A stretch of 64,000 bases of DNA from Magnetospirillum sp. 15-1 (GCF_900184795.1 NZ_FXXN01000015.1:60981-124980); one strand, 5' to 3'. Positions 7,874 to 16,576 are shown, counted from the first letter of the stretch. Notes: a model not told the origin generated them from the sequence alone. Made by a program: numbers and translations.

Positions 7874-9352
7874 ATGGCCTGGGTAGAACATGAGACAATG
7901 AGCAACAACCCGAACGTCACGGGCCCTGCCCCGGCCGGCAAGGCCAAGCTTTCGCTGCGGCGGGCCGAACATCCACAGCCGACCGATGGCGCCGCGCCAT
8001 GGCCGGTGCTGGTGGTGGACGACGACCCCGACGTCCATTCCATGACCCGGGTGCTGCTGCGCGACTTCAGCTTCCAGGGCAAGGGGTTCGAGGTGATCAG
8101 CGCCATGTCGGGCACCGAGGCCCGCGCCGTGCTGGCCTGCCGCCAGGATATCCCGGTGATGCTGCTGGACGTGGTGATGGAGACGCCCGATGCCGGCCTG
8201 TCGCTGATCCGCCATGTGCGCGACGACCTGGGCAACCGCCGGCTGGCCATCGTGCTGCGCACCGGTCAGCCGGGCGAGGCCCCCGAGCGCGACGTCATGC
8301 TGGCCTACGACATCAACGACTACCGCTCCAAGACCGAACTGACCGCCCAGAAGCTGTTCACCTCACTGATCGGCGGGCTGCGCTCGTGGATTCACCTATC
8401 GACCATCGAGGCCATGGCCTCGACCCTCGAACGCCGGGTGACCGAGCGGACCTGCCAGTTGGACGAGGCGCGGCGTTTCGCCGAAAGCCTGGTGGAACTG
8501 CTGCCCAATCCCCTGTGGTTCAAGGACCCCGACGGCTCGCTGCGCCTCTATAACCGCGCCTTCCGCGAGATGTTCGCCGTCGGCCCCGAGGACTGGCACG
8601 GCATGCCGGCCGCCGCCGTGCTGCCCCATCCCCTGGCCGATCTGGACCAGCAGGCCGATGACGGCCTGTCGAGGGGTGGGCAGGGGGGAATGTCGTTCGA
8701 GACCTCGCTCGACCGGGCGGACGGCACCCGTACCCTGGTGGTCAGCAAGGGCATGGTGCGCAGCGATTGCCGCGGCACTCCGGACGAGCCCATGGGCACC
8801 ATCGGCATCGTCACCGACATCACCGAGCGCAAGCGGATGGAAAGCCAGTTGCGCCATCTGGCCACCACCGACGACCTGACCGGCTGCCTCAACCGCCGCG
8901 CCTTCTTCGTCACCGCCGAGCAGGAATTGGAGCGTTCGGGCCGTTACGGCGGCTCAGTCTCGGTACTGATGATCGACATCGACCACTTCAAGCAGGTCAA
9001 CGACCGCTTCGGCCACGCGGTGGGCGACCGGGCGCTGAAGGCCGCCACCGCCGCCATCCGCGCCAATCTGCGCGAGATCGATTCCTTCGGCCGGCTGGGG
9101 GGCGAGGAATTCGCCGCCATGCTGCCCGAGACGTCGCTGGCCGGCGCACTGCTGGTGGCCGAGCGCCTGCGTCAGGCGGTGGCCGCCATCGACCTGCCGC
9201 TGGGCGAGGGTCAGCCACCGCTGCGGATCACCGCCAGCCTGGGCGTCGCCGAACGGACCTCCGAGGCATCCGGCCTCGACCAGATCCTGGCCCGCGCCGA
9301 CACCGCGCTGTATCGGGCCAAGGCCGCCGGACGCAACCGCGTCCTGACCTAG
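7874..9352 (+). CDS. Response regulator diguanylate cyclase (REC-PAS-GGDEF)
   Basis: Makes the second messenger c-di-GMP from two GTP. 492 residues from ATG 7874, preceded by GGGGGTGG; ATG 7898 is an alternative. The receiver (about 45-170) has predicted acceptor D99 and the same TGQPGEAPERD-DINDY block as the receiver-kinase at 4483. A PAS domain (about 200-320) ends in the DITERK signature. The GGDEF domain (about 328-490) has an intact GGEEF site (409-413) and an RxxD inhibitory I-site (R400-D403) five residues before it, so it should be active and product-inhibited. It is last in the Sia-type cluster and the presumed target of SiaC, in the place SiaD holds in Pseudomonas. The gene's 3' end is echoed in a downstream repeat patch. 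Confidence 0.92.
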   Translation: MAWVEHETMSNNPNVTGPAPAGKAKLSLRRAEHPQPTDGAAPWPVLVVDDDPDVHSMTRVLLRDFSFQGKGFEVISAMSGTEARAVLACRQDIPVMLLDVVMETPDAGLSLIRHVRDDLGNRRLAIVLRTGQPGEAPERDVMLAYDINDYRSKTELTAQKLFTSLIGGLRSWIHLSTIEAMASTLERRVTERTCQLDEARRFAESLVELLPNPLWFKDPDGSLRLYNRAFREMFAVGPEDWHGMPAAAVLPHPLADLDQQADDGLSRGGQGGMSFETSLDRADGTRTLVVSKGMVRSDCRGTPDEPMGTIGIVTDITERKRMESQLRHLATTDDLTGCLNRRAFFVTAEQELERSGRYGGSVSVLMIDIDHFKQVNDRFGHAVGDRALKAATAAIRANLREIDSFGRLGGEEFAAMLPETSLAGALLVAERLRQAVAAIDLPLGEGQPPLRITASLGVAERTSEASGLDQILARADTALYRAKAAGRNRVLT

Positions 9353-9540
9353 AAAAAGCCGGCAACCGCGTCCTGACCCAGAGCGGCGCGCCTCAAATAT
9401 GAGGCGCGCCGCTCCAGCGCCCGTTGAGGGCGCGGCCAAGGGCGCGGATGCGCCCGCCCGGCGAGGGACAATGATAAAGCCTATAGCGTGATGCACATTT
9501 TGGGCATCACGCTATAGAAAAAGCCGGCAACCGCGTCCTG
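9350..9540. repeat. Repeat patch: 26-bp direct repeat flanking two perfect palindromes
   Basis: An identical 26-base sequence occurs at 9350-9375 and 9515-9540. Its core GCAACCGCGTCCTG also occurs a third time inside the cyclase gene end (about 9333-9346). Between the copies lie two perfect inverted repeats: 14-bp arms at 9381-9394/9401-9414 (GC-rich, 6-base loop) and 14-bp arms at 9481-9494/9504-9517 (CTATAGCGTGATGC, 9-base loop). Neither hairpin has a T-run on the plus side. The first may still serve as a transcription stop for the cyclase cluster. The whole 9353-9675 gap has no credible gene. Confidence 0.8.
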
Positions 9541-9675
9541 GCTTAAAAACCCCGTCCTGATTAATCGCGTCCTCGCCCGAGGGTTCAACCACCCCTTCCC
9601 CATCCCGCCTACTTCCGTCATAGTGTGACGAGGCGTGACAGGCCGCACCGAAATGCGGCGAAGAGGGGATCGCGG

Positions 9676-10437
9676 ATGCTGAGAATTTGCCTCGTCATTC
9701 TGGGCATGCTGGCGGCTCTGCCCGCCTGGGCCGGGCAGGTGATCAAGGTTGGCGGCTACGAGTTCGCCCCCTTCGTGGAGACCAACGCGGCGGGTCAGCC
9801 GGATGGGCTGGCGTTGCGCCTGATCGAGGCCATGAACGCCCACCAGGACCGCTTCACCTTCCAGTTCGTCCCCACCTCGCCCAACCGCCGGTACAAGGAT
9901 TTCGAGGCCGGCCATTTCGACGCCATCCTGTTCGAAAGCCCCGACTGGGGATGGACCGAGCGCAAGCTGCCCATCCGGGCATCCCGCGTCTTCCTCGACG
10001 GCGGCGAGCTTTACGTCGCCCTGGCCCAGCCGGGGCGGGGGCAGGAGTTCTTCGCCGACCTGTCGGGCAAGCGCATGGTGGGGCTGCTGGGCTACCATTA
10101 CGGCTTCGCCGGCTTCGAGGCCGACCCGGCCGTGCTGGCGTCGCGCTTCCGCATAACCCTGGTCCGGGACAATTCCGCCAGCATCGAGGCCATTCTCAAG
10201 GATCGTGGCGACGTGGCGGTGGTCACCGACGCCTATCTGAAGCGCTGGCTGCGCAGCCGGCCCGAGGCCGCCCCGCGCCTGCTGGTCTCCGAACGCTTCG
10301 ACCAGCGCTACGCCCACCGCGCCCTGGTGCGGGCCGGCGGGCCGATCACCACCGAGGACATGGACAAGATCCTGTCCGCCATGGACCTGGACGGCACCCT
10401 GACCCGCCTGTGGCGCGAGTTCGGCATCAGGGACTGA
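9676..10437 (+). CDS. Periplasmic solute-binding protein, amino-acid/polar type (SBP_bac_3-like)
   Basis: Exported binding protein of 253 residues. The ATG at 9676 follows GAGGGGATCG and opens a clear signal peptide (LRICLVILGMLAALPAWA/GQ). The mature part starts VIKVGGYEFAPFVETNAAGQ, the usual first strand of family-3 binding proteins. It continues with GLALRLIEAMNA, HFDAILFESPDWGWTERK and the second-lobe SGKRMVGLLGYHYGFAGF, ending in a MDLDGTLTRLWREFG tail typical of the fold. No permease or ATPase gene is adjacent, so it is an orphan receptor or a sensor-type binding protein. The ligand is unknown. An in-frame earlier start at 9625 is rejected because it would bury the signal peptide. Confidence 0.8.
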   Translation: MLRICLVILGMLAALPAWAGQVIKVGGYEFAPFVETNAAGQPDGLALRLIEAMNAHQDRFTFQFVPTSPNRRYKDFEAGHFDAILFESPDWGWTERKLPIRASRVFLDGGELYVALAQPGRGQEFFADLSGKRMVGLLGYHYGFAGFEADPAVLASRFRITLVRDNSASIEAILKDRGDVAVVTDAYLKRWLRSRPEAAPRLLVSERFDQRYAHRALVRAGGPITTEDMDKILSAMDLDGTLTRLWREFGIRD

Positions 10438-10495
10438 GGCCCTCCCGCCCCCTTTTTCGAAACGCTCGAAATATTGCGCCCCACGCCACATCCGG

Positions 10496-10521
10496 CATAA
10501 TGGTACCGCAATGCCATTATG
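10496..10521 (+). promoter_or_regulatory. Perfect 8-bp inverted repeat before the FadH-like gene, putative operator
   Basis: CATAATGG (10496-10503) and CCATTATG (10514-10521) are perfect inverted arms separated by 10 bases, centred about 22 bases before the preferred ATG of the reductase. Size and position suit a dimeric repressor such as a TetR or MarR family member. No such regulator gene is adjacent, so this is inference from symmetry. Confidence 0.4.
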
Positions 10522-10530
10522 AGGGCCGCC

Positions 10531-12531
10531 ATGCGCTACCGCCATCTGCTGTCGCCGATCACCTTCCGCGGCGTCACGCTGCCCAACCGCATGATCATGG
10601 GCTCCATGCATCTGGGCTTCGAAGGCCTGCCCGATGCCTGGCCCCGGCTGGCCGAGTTCTATGCCGAGCGGGCCAAGGGCGGCATCGGCCTGATCGTCAC
10701 CGGCGGCGTGGCCCCCAACGAGCAGGGCAATTTCGGCCATGACGGCACGGTGCTGACCTCCGAGGCGGAGCTGGGCGGCCACCGGCTGGTGACGGGGGCG
10801 GTACATGCCCAGGGCGGGCGGATCATCATGCAGATCCTGCATTGCGGCCGCTATTCCCGGCAAAAGGACATCGTGGCGCCATCGGCCATCCGCGCGCCCA
10901 TCAACAGCCAGACCCCGCGCGAACTCTCCGATGCCGAGATCGAAAAGACGGTGGCCGATTACGCCCGCTGCGCCCGGCTGGCCATCCAGGCCGGCTATGA
11001 CGGCGTCGAGGTCATGGCCTCGGAAGGCTATCTGATCAACGAGTTCCTGGCGCCGCGCACCAACAAGCGCACCGACCGCTGGGGCGGCGACCTGCACGGC
11101 CGCATGCGCATCCTGGTGGAGATCGTCCGTGCCGTGCGCGCCGCCCTGGGCGAGGTCCCCATGATGAGCGTGCGCCTGTCCATGGTCGATCTGGTGGAGG
11201 ACGGCCTGACCGCCGACGAAGTGGTGGCCGTCGCCCGAGCCATCGAGTCCGAGGGCTGCGACCTGATCAACAGCGGCATCGGCTGGCACGAGGCGCGGGT
11301 ACCGACCATCGCCCACACGGTGCCCCAGGGGGCCTGGAGCTGGGCCACCGCCCGGGTCAAGGCAATGGTCGGGATTCCCGTGGCGGCCAGCAACCGCATC
11401 AGGACCCCGGATATGGCCGAATCCCTGATCGCCGAGGGCCAGTGCGACATGGTCAGCATGGCGCGTCCCCTGCTGGCCGACCCCGCCTTCGCCGCCAAGG
11501 TGGCGGCCGGCGAGCCCGACGGCATCAACGCCTGCATCGGCTGCAACCAGGGCTGTCTCGACCCCATCTTCTCGGGCGGCGCCGCCACCTGTCTGGTCAA
11601 TCCCCGCGCCGGGCGGGAAGGCGAGTTCATGTCGCGGCAGCCCTGCGAAACCCGGCGCATCGCCGTGGTGGGCGGCGGCCCCGCCGGTCTGGCCTGCGCC
11701 CTGGAAGCGGCCCGGCGCGGCCATCAGGTCGCCCTGTTCGACGCCTCCCACGAGTTGGGCGGCCAGTTCATCCTGGCCCGCGCCGTGCCGGGCAAGGAGG
11801 AATACCTCGCCACCCCCGCCTATTACACCCAGGCCTTGAAGCGGGCCGGTGTCGAACTGCATCTGGGCCGCCCGGCCACCGCCCGCGATCTCGCCTCCTA
11901 CGGCCGCATCGTGCTGGCCACCGGCATACGGCCGCGCAAGCTCGACCTGCCCGGCGCCGACCACGAAAAGGTGGTGGGCTACGAAGACATCCTGTCGGGT
12001 CGAAAGAGGGCCGGCGCCCGGGTGGCGATCATGGGCTCGGGCGGTATCGGCTTTGATACCGCGCTGTATCTGGTCGGCGAGGATCACGAGACGGATTTCA
12101 ACGCCGAATGGGGCATCGACCGCGCCTTCACCGGACGCGGTGGCCTGACCGAGCCGGTGGCCCCGCCGCCGGCCCGGCGCGCCATCACCATGCTGCAGCG
12201 CAAGGCCGAGCGTCCCGGTACCGGCCTGGGCAAGACCACCGGCTGGATTCACAAGGCCCACCTGCAACGCCACCACGTGGACATGCTGGCGGGCGTCACC
12301 TACCGCTTCATCGACGACCGGGGCCTGCACATCACCCTGAACGGCGAGGACAGGCTGATCGAGGCCGACACCGTCATCGTCTGCATCGGCCAGGAGCCGC
12401 GCCGCGATCTGGCCGACGAGTTGCGGGCCCTGGGCCGTGACGTCCAACTGATCGGCGGCGCCCGCGACGCTTCCAGGCTCGATGCCCTGGCCGCCTTCGA
12501 GGAAGGAACGCGGCTGGGGCTGGCGCTGTAG
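10531..12531 (+). CDS. NADH:flavin oxidoreductase / 2,4-dienoyl-CoA reductase (FadH-type)
   Basis: 666-residue multidomain flavoenzyme. The N-terminal OYE-like TIM barrel (about 1-325) binds FMN (PNRMIMGSMHLGFEG; DGVEVMASEGYLINEFLAPR). It is followed by the 4Fe-4S ligands C335, C338, C342 and C354 (C-x2-C-x3-C-x11-C). The C-terminal FAD/NAD(P) half begins IAVVGGGPAGLACALEAARRG and has a second nucleotide fold (VAIMGSGGIGFDTALYL). This layout is that of bacterial 2,4-dienoyl-CoA reductase, which removes double bonds during unsaturated fatty acid oxidation, and of trimethylamine dehydrogenase relatives. I prefer ATG 10531, which follows GAGGGCCGCC, over ATG 10519. It is a single gene with a palindrome just upstream. 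The exact substrate cannot be fixed from sequence. Confidence 0.88.
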   Translation: MRYRHLLSPITFRGVTLPNRMIMGSMHLGFEGLPDAWPRLAEFYAERAKGGIGLIVTGGVAPNEQGNFGHDGTVLTSEAELGGHRLVTGAVHAQGGRIIMQILHCGRYSRQKDIVAPSAIRAPINSQTPRELSDAEIEKTVADYARCARLAIQAGYDGVEVMASEGYLINEFLAPRTNKRTDRWGGDLHGRMRILVEIVRAVRAALGEVPMMSVRLSMVDLVEDGLTADEVVAVARAIESEGCDLINSGIGWHEARVPTIAHTVPQGAWSWATARVKAMVGIPVAASNRIRTPDMAESLIAEGQCDMVSMARPLLADPAFAAKVAAGEPDGINACIGCNQGCLDPIFSGGAATCLVNPRAGREGEFMSRQPCETRRIAVVGGGPAGLACALEAARRGHQVALFDASHELGGQFILARAVPGKEEYLATPAYYTQALKRAGVELHLGRPATARDLASYGRIVLATGIRPRKLDLPGADHEKVVGYEDILSGRKRAGARVAIMGSGGIGFDTALYLVGEDHETDFNAEWGIDRAFTGRGGLTEPVAPPPARRAITMLQRKAERPGTGLGKTTGWIHKAHLQRHHVDMLAGVTYRFIDDRGLHITLNGEDRLIEADTVIVCIGQEPRRDLADELRALGRDVQLIGGARDASRLDALAAFEEGTRLGLAL

Positions 12532-12562
12532 GCCAACGGTCTGTCTCGCCCGCCATACGCCG

Positions 12563-14245
12563 TCAGCCGGCCTGGCCACCGGAGAGGCTGGGCGGGACGA
12601 CGCGGAAAGTGGCGCCCTGGCCCGGCTCGGACTCGGCGGTGATCGGGCCGCCGCCGTCATGGACGGCCCGGTGAACGACGTCTGCGATATCCATCTGGGA
12701 GGTAAGCCCCTCCTTCATGAAGGCGATGTTACCCCCCAAGTACTGGGTGGGAGTATTGATCTCATGGGCGATGCCGCCGGCCAGGGTGCCCAGCGCCTCC
12801 ATGCGCTCGATCATGGTGGCCCGCTCCTTCTCGGCGGCGCGGCGTTCGGTCACGTCCTGCAGGCTGATCAGCGTCACCGTCCCCGAGACCGGCAATCGCC
12901 CAAGGGCATGCACGATCCGCCCCGATTCGCCCACCTTGAATTCCAGATCCAGGGATACGCGATCCAGGGCGGAGAAGGCATCGGCCAGACGCCGGCGCAT
13001 GTCGGGCTCCACATGGGCGAAGACCTGATGAACGGCGCCGCCGATCATGCCCTCGGGCAGGTCCAGCATGGCCGCCGCCCCCTCGCCGATGGTGAGTTCG
13101 CCGGTGGCCGGCTGGTATTCCAGATGGCTGAGCGAGGCGATCCGCTGGGCATCGCCGAGGCGCCGCTTGGCCTGCTCCATATCCTGGGCAAAGCGCATGG
13201 CCACGTCGGCCCGGTCCATGCCCGCATTGACGTAGAACAGGTAGAACAGGGTCGCCAGCAGCCCAAGCCCAAGCGTGACGTGGGAGGCCAGCGGCCGGCC
13301 GTTCTCGGCGAAAGCCGGACCGGGACTGGCCACCAGCCTCCAGACGCGGCCCGCCACCTCGAAGGATTGGGCCACGTGGATGCCGGCCTGAAGATCCTCC
13401 AGGGTACGGGTCGAGGCCTTGGGCGCCAGCAGGCTGCTCTCCGGCGGCGCCGAGGTGTCGAACAGGTGCAGGTCCACCAGACGGGGCCGTTGCCCGTTTT
13501 CCTCCGCCGCCTCGGACGAGGCCACCAGATCGCCCAGGCGGAAAACGCCCGACACATAGCCGAGCAGATTCCGCCGGTTACGCCCGAGATCGTCGGTGCG
13601 CCCGCCCTGGTAGACCGGGGCCAGGACCAGCACCCCGTATTGCTCGCCGGTCTCCTGCACCAGGGTGATGCGCCCGGTCACCACCGGCCGGCCGCTGTCG
13701 CGCGCCGCGCTCAGCGCCGCCCGGCGAACCGGATGGGAGGCGAGATCGAAGCCCGCCGCCTTCTCGTTCCCCTGCAGGGGCTCGATGTAATAGACCGGGA
13801 TATATTCCGGGCGGCGGGCCACGGGAACCGGATTGCCCTGGTCATCGCGCTCGAAGATGAAGAAGCCCGCGCGCCCCTCGCGCCGCGCCAGAATATTGTA
13901 GGTGGACAAGGTCTCGGGGCTGACGCGCGGGTCCCAGGACAGGGCCTGGATGAAATCGTGCTTGGCCAGGGTGGTCTCCACCATGCGGCGGAATCCCACC
14001 GCGTCGGTCGCCAGGGGAGGCGTGGCGGTAAAGTGGCCCACCACCATGTCCACGGCGTTCAACGCGATGTCCACGTTGGCATGCACCGCGACCAGACGCT
14101 GCTCGGCCAATTGGCGGAAGCGGGCTTCCTGGCTGGCCTGCTCCAGGTGCGAGACCATCAGGAACAGTACCGCCGAGACGCCGAATCCCAGCAGCGAAAC
14201 AGGCAGAAGCCGGCGGACGATCCTGGCGGATGGTGACATGGGCAT
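12563..14245 (-). CDS. CHASE-PAS sensor kinase with the HATPase domain deleted in frame
   Basis: 560 residues from ATG 14245, which follows AAAGGGAATTC. TM1 (about 10-32), an extracytoplasmic CHASE-type domain (about 35-290) with HDFIQALSWDPRV and YIPVYYIEPLQGNEKAAGFD, TM2 (about 316-335) and a PAS-like region ending TLISLQDVTERR are normal. HisKA with H494 (GGIAHEINTPTQYLGGN) follows. About 25 residues later the sequence jumps to GPITAESEPGQGATFRVVPP, which is normally the last strand of the ATPase domain. The N, G1 and G2 boxes are absent, so roughly 200 residues are missing without a frameshift. It should not autophosphorylate. It may persist as a signalling-dead receptor or a phosphoacceptor for another kinase. 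Calling it a pseudogene would also be reasonable. Confidence 0.85.
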   Translation of the reverse strand: MPMSPSARIVRRLLPVSLLGFGVSAVLFLMVSHLEQASQEARFRQLAEQRLVAVHANVDIALNAVDMVVGHFTATPPLATDAVGFRRMVETTLAKHDFIQALSWDPRVSPETLSTYNILARREGRAGFFIFERDDQGNPVPVARRPEYIPVYYIEPLQGNEKAAGFDLASHPVRRAALSAARDSGRPVVTGRITLVQETGEQYGVLVLAPVYQGGRTDDLGRNRRNLLGYVSGVFRLGDLVASSEAAEENGQRPRLVDLHLFDTSAPPESSLLAPKASTRTLEDLQAGIHVAQSFEVAGRVWRLVASPGPAFAENGRPLASHVTLGLGLLATLFYLFYVNAGMDRADVAMRFAQDMEQAKRRLGDAQRIASLSHLEYQPATGELTIGEGAAAMLDLPEGMIGGAVHQVFAHVEPDMRRRLADAFSALDRVSLDLEFKVGESGRIVHALGRLPVSGTVTLISLQDVTERRAAEKERATMIERMEALGTLAGGIAHEINTPTQYLGGNIAFMKEGLTSQMDIADVVHRAVHDGGGPITAESEPGQGATFRVVPPSLSGGQAG

Positions 14246-14331
14246 GGCGAATTCCCTTTCGACCCCAGGGAACACTCTGCCAGGACACAATACCTTCGGT
14301 CACCCCCAAATGGTGGTATGCATAGGTGTTA

Positions 14332-15519
14332 TTACAGATTCATCCCGGCCACCCAGCCCGACGACCACGCCCACTGGAAGTTATAGCCGCCCAGCCAGCC
14401 GGCCACGTCCACCGCCTCGCCGACGAAGAACAGGCCCGGATGGGATTTGGCCGCCATGGTCTTGGATGAAAGACCGGCCGTATCGACGCCGCCCAGGGTC
14501 ACCTCGGCGGTGCGATAGCCCTCGCTGCCCGCCGGAACCAGCGGCCACTCGGACAACAGGCGGGCCAACGTGGCCAGGGCGGCATTAGTCGACTGACCGA
14601 TCGGTCGGCCCAGCAATCCGGCCCGCTCGGCCAGGGCGCGGGCCAGCCGGGCGGGCAGCCACTCGCCGACGATGGTCTCCACCTGGGCGTTGGGGCGGGC
14701 GGCCTTGCGCTCCAGCAGCCGGGCGCCGGCATCCTGGTCGGGCAGCAGATTGAGCAAGATCGACTGACCGGTCTGCCAATAGGAACTGATCTGCAGGATG
14801 GCCGGCCCCGACAGACCGCGATGGGTGAACAGCACCGCCTCGCGGAACCGCGCCTTGCCGAAACGCACCTCGGCGGGAACGGCGATGCCGGCCAGATCGC
14901 GCATCAGGTCGAGGTCGGCGCCGGTGAAGGTCAACGGCACCAGACCGGGCCGGGGCGCCACCACCGACAGGCCATAGCGCCCGGCCAGGGCATGGGCGAA
15001 GCCGGTCGCGCCAATCTTGGGCACCGACAGGCCGCCGGTGGCGATCACCAGGGCGGCGGCCTCATAGGTTCCCCGGCTGGTCGCCACCCGGAAGGGGCCG
15101 TCGCCGGTCACCGCGCCGACCTTGGCCCCCAGCACCATCTCCACGCCCCCCGCCCCGCATTCGGCCAGGAGCATGGAAACGATGTCACCGGCCGAGACGT
15201 CGCAGAACAGCTGGCCGTGCTCGCGCTCGTGCCAGGCGATGCGGTAACGCTTCATCAGGTCGAGGAAATCGGCCGGGCCATAGCGCTTCAGCGCCGAGGT
15301 GGCGTAATGGGGATTGGCCGACAGGTATTGGGCCGGTGTCACGGTGCGGTTGGTGAAGTTGCACTTGCCGCCGCCCGAGATGAGGATCTTGCGCCCCGGC
15401 TGGTCGTTGTGGTCCACCACCGCCACCCGCTTGCCGCGCGCCGAGGCCACGGCGGCACACATCAGCCCGGCGGCGCCGGCACCGATCACGATGACATCGA
15501 AGGGGGAAGAAAGGGTCAT
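14332..15519 (-). CDS. HI0933/BaiN-family NAD(P)/FAD-dependent oxidoreductase
   Basis: Flavoprotein of 395 residues from ATG 15519, close to the usual 390-420 of the HI0933 (YhiN/BaiN) family. The FAD motif is immediate: FDVIVIGAGAAGLMCAAVAS. The family signature PGRKILISGGGKCNFTNR follows at about residue 40. Later motifs include VIATGGLSVPKIGATGFAHA, FTHRGLSGPAILQISSYW and the C-terminal FFVGEAVDVAGWLGGYNFQW, which closes the FAD site. Some relatives act as bile-acid or flavin reductases, but the physiological role of most members is unknown. The hydrolase gene upstream on the same strand ends 10 bases before this start, so they may share a transcript. Confidence 0.9.
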   Translation of the reverse strand: MTLSSPFDVIVIGAGAAGLMCAAVASARGKRVAVVDHNDQPGRKILISGGGKCNFTNRTVTPAQYLSANPHYATSALKRYGPADFLDLMKRYRIAWHEREHGQLFCDVSAGDIVSMLLAECGAGGVEMVLGAKVGAVTGDGPFRVATSRGTYEAAALVIATGGLSVPKIGATGFAHALAGRYGLSVVAPRPGLVPLTFTGADLDLMRDLAGIAVPAEVRFGKARFREAVLFTHRGLSGPAILQISSYWQTGQSILLNLLPDQDAGARLLERKAARPNAQVETIVGEWLPARLARALAERAGLLGRPIGQSTNAALATLARLLSEWPLVPAGSEGYRTAEVTLGGVDTAGLSSKTMAAKSHPGLFFVGEAVDVAGWLGGYNFQWAWSSGWVAGMNL

Positions 15520-15529
15520 GGGCTGGGTT

Positions 15530-16576
15530 CTACCCCATCCGGTCGCGCCACTCCAGCAGGCGGTAGACGGCGCGGCCCAGGGTCGCGGCGTCGGCAAGGC
15601 CCGAGGCTGTAAGATCGGCATGGGCCAGATTGCCCAGACGGTAGAGCCGCCCACGGGGCACCGCCGCCGCCAAGGCCTCGCCCTCGCCCACCGGCACGAT
15701 GCGGTCGTCGCTGCCGTGGATGACCAGCACCTCCGGGGCAAAACCCGACAGATCACGCGCGGCGAGGTCCAGGCGGCTGATCTCGTCGCCGATACCAGGC
15801 GGCAGGCCATCGATCAATTCCGGCACCCTTGCGGGATCGGCGTTGTCGAGCAGCGCCATGACCGCGCGCCCCTGGGGCCCCAGCCGCCCGGTCAGATCGC
15901 CGATGGCCGCACCCAAATCGGCCATGCGCCGCCGGGCGACGGCTTCCAGCAGGATGCGGTCGCCGGAATCGGTCAGGCGGCGGGCATTGCTCAGCACGAA
16001 GACCCACTTGCCGTAGGCATTGGGCTCCAGCCGCTTGCCCCGCCAGAAGCCGGTGGTGAAGAAGCCGATCACCCGGCGCGCGTCATAGGGCGGCCCCACC
16101 GCCACCATCACGGCGACCTTGGCCGCCACATCGGGCTCCAGACCGGCCAGCACCGCCGGGACGGCGGCGTAGGAGATGGCGGCCAATGCCACTTTGTTCC
16201 CCGGCGCGCGGCGCACCGCCTCGGCTACCTCGGCGGCATCGGCGGCCGACAGGGTCAGGGCCTTGGCCCCCGCCAGATCGGGCACCATCACCCGCCAGCC
16301 CGCCCCCACCAGGGCGGCGGCGAAGCGGACCAGACGGGGATCATCCTTGCCGGCGATCGCGGCGCCGGGCAGCAGCACCAGCACCGGCCCCCTCTCGCCG
16401 TGAAGATCGGCGCGCCCGCCGCCATAGGTCATGGAGCGGACGGCGGCAGGGGCGGGAGAGCCGGCCAGGGCCACCATCAGGCGGGCGGTATCGATGGCGC
16501 GGCGGCCGGGCGGCGACAGCAGGCCGAGGATGGCGACGAGAAGGAGGGCGACGACGATGAGGCCGGCGCGCCTCAC
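15530..16576 (-). CDS. Membrane-anchored alpha/beta-hydrolase-like protein with atypical nucleophile motif
   Basis: 348 residues from a GTG at 16576 that overlaps the upstream stop by 4 bases (GTGA), indicating coupled translation. An N-terminal hydrophobic helix (AGLIVVALLLVAILGLL) is a signal anchor. The fold is indicated by GPVLVLLPGAAIAGKDDPRL (oxyanion region), GWRVMVPDLAGAKAL, and late acid and base motifs VIHGSDDRIVPVGEGE and GNLAHADLT. The expected GxSxG elbow reads LAAISYAAV, so the small residues around Ser are Ala rather than Gly. It is probably an esterase-like or inactive homologue. It sits between the flavoprotein and a small membrane protein, in one co-directional run. Confidence 0.65.
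   Translation of the reverse strand: MRRAGLIVVALLLVAILGLLSPPGRRAIDTARLMVALAGSPAPAAVRSMTYGGGRADLHGERGPVLVLLPGAAIAGKDDPRLVRFAAALVGAGWRVMVPDLAGAKALTLSAADAAEVAEAVRRAPGNKVALAAISYAAVPAVLAGLEPDVAAKVAVMVAVGPPYDARRVIGFFTTGFWRGKRLEPNAYGKWVFVLSNARRLTDSGDRILLEAVARRRMADLGAAIGDLTGRLGPQGRAVMALLDNADPARVPELIDGLPPGIGDEISRLDLAARDLSGFAPEVLVIHGSDDRIVPVGEGEALAAAVPRGRLYRLGNLAHADLTASGLADAATLGRAVYRLLEWRDRMG

Noticed and set aside
9481-12660. Open frame of over 1,000 codons on the minus strand
   Set aside because: It lies opposite the binding-protein and FadH-type genes, has Gln/His/Gly-rich non-protein-like composition and no recognisable motif. Typical of antisense frames in GC-rich DNA.
15530-16576. Hydrolase as a bona fide lipase or esterase
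   Set aside because: The GxSxG elbow is not present (AISYA), so a specific enzyme name is not justified.
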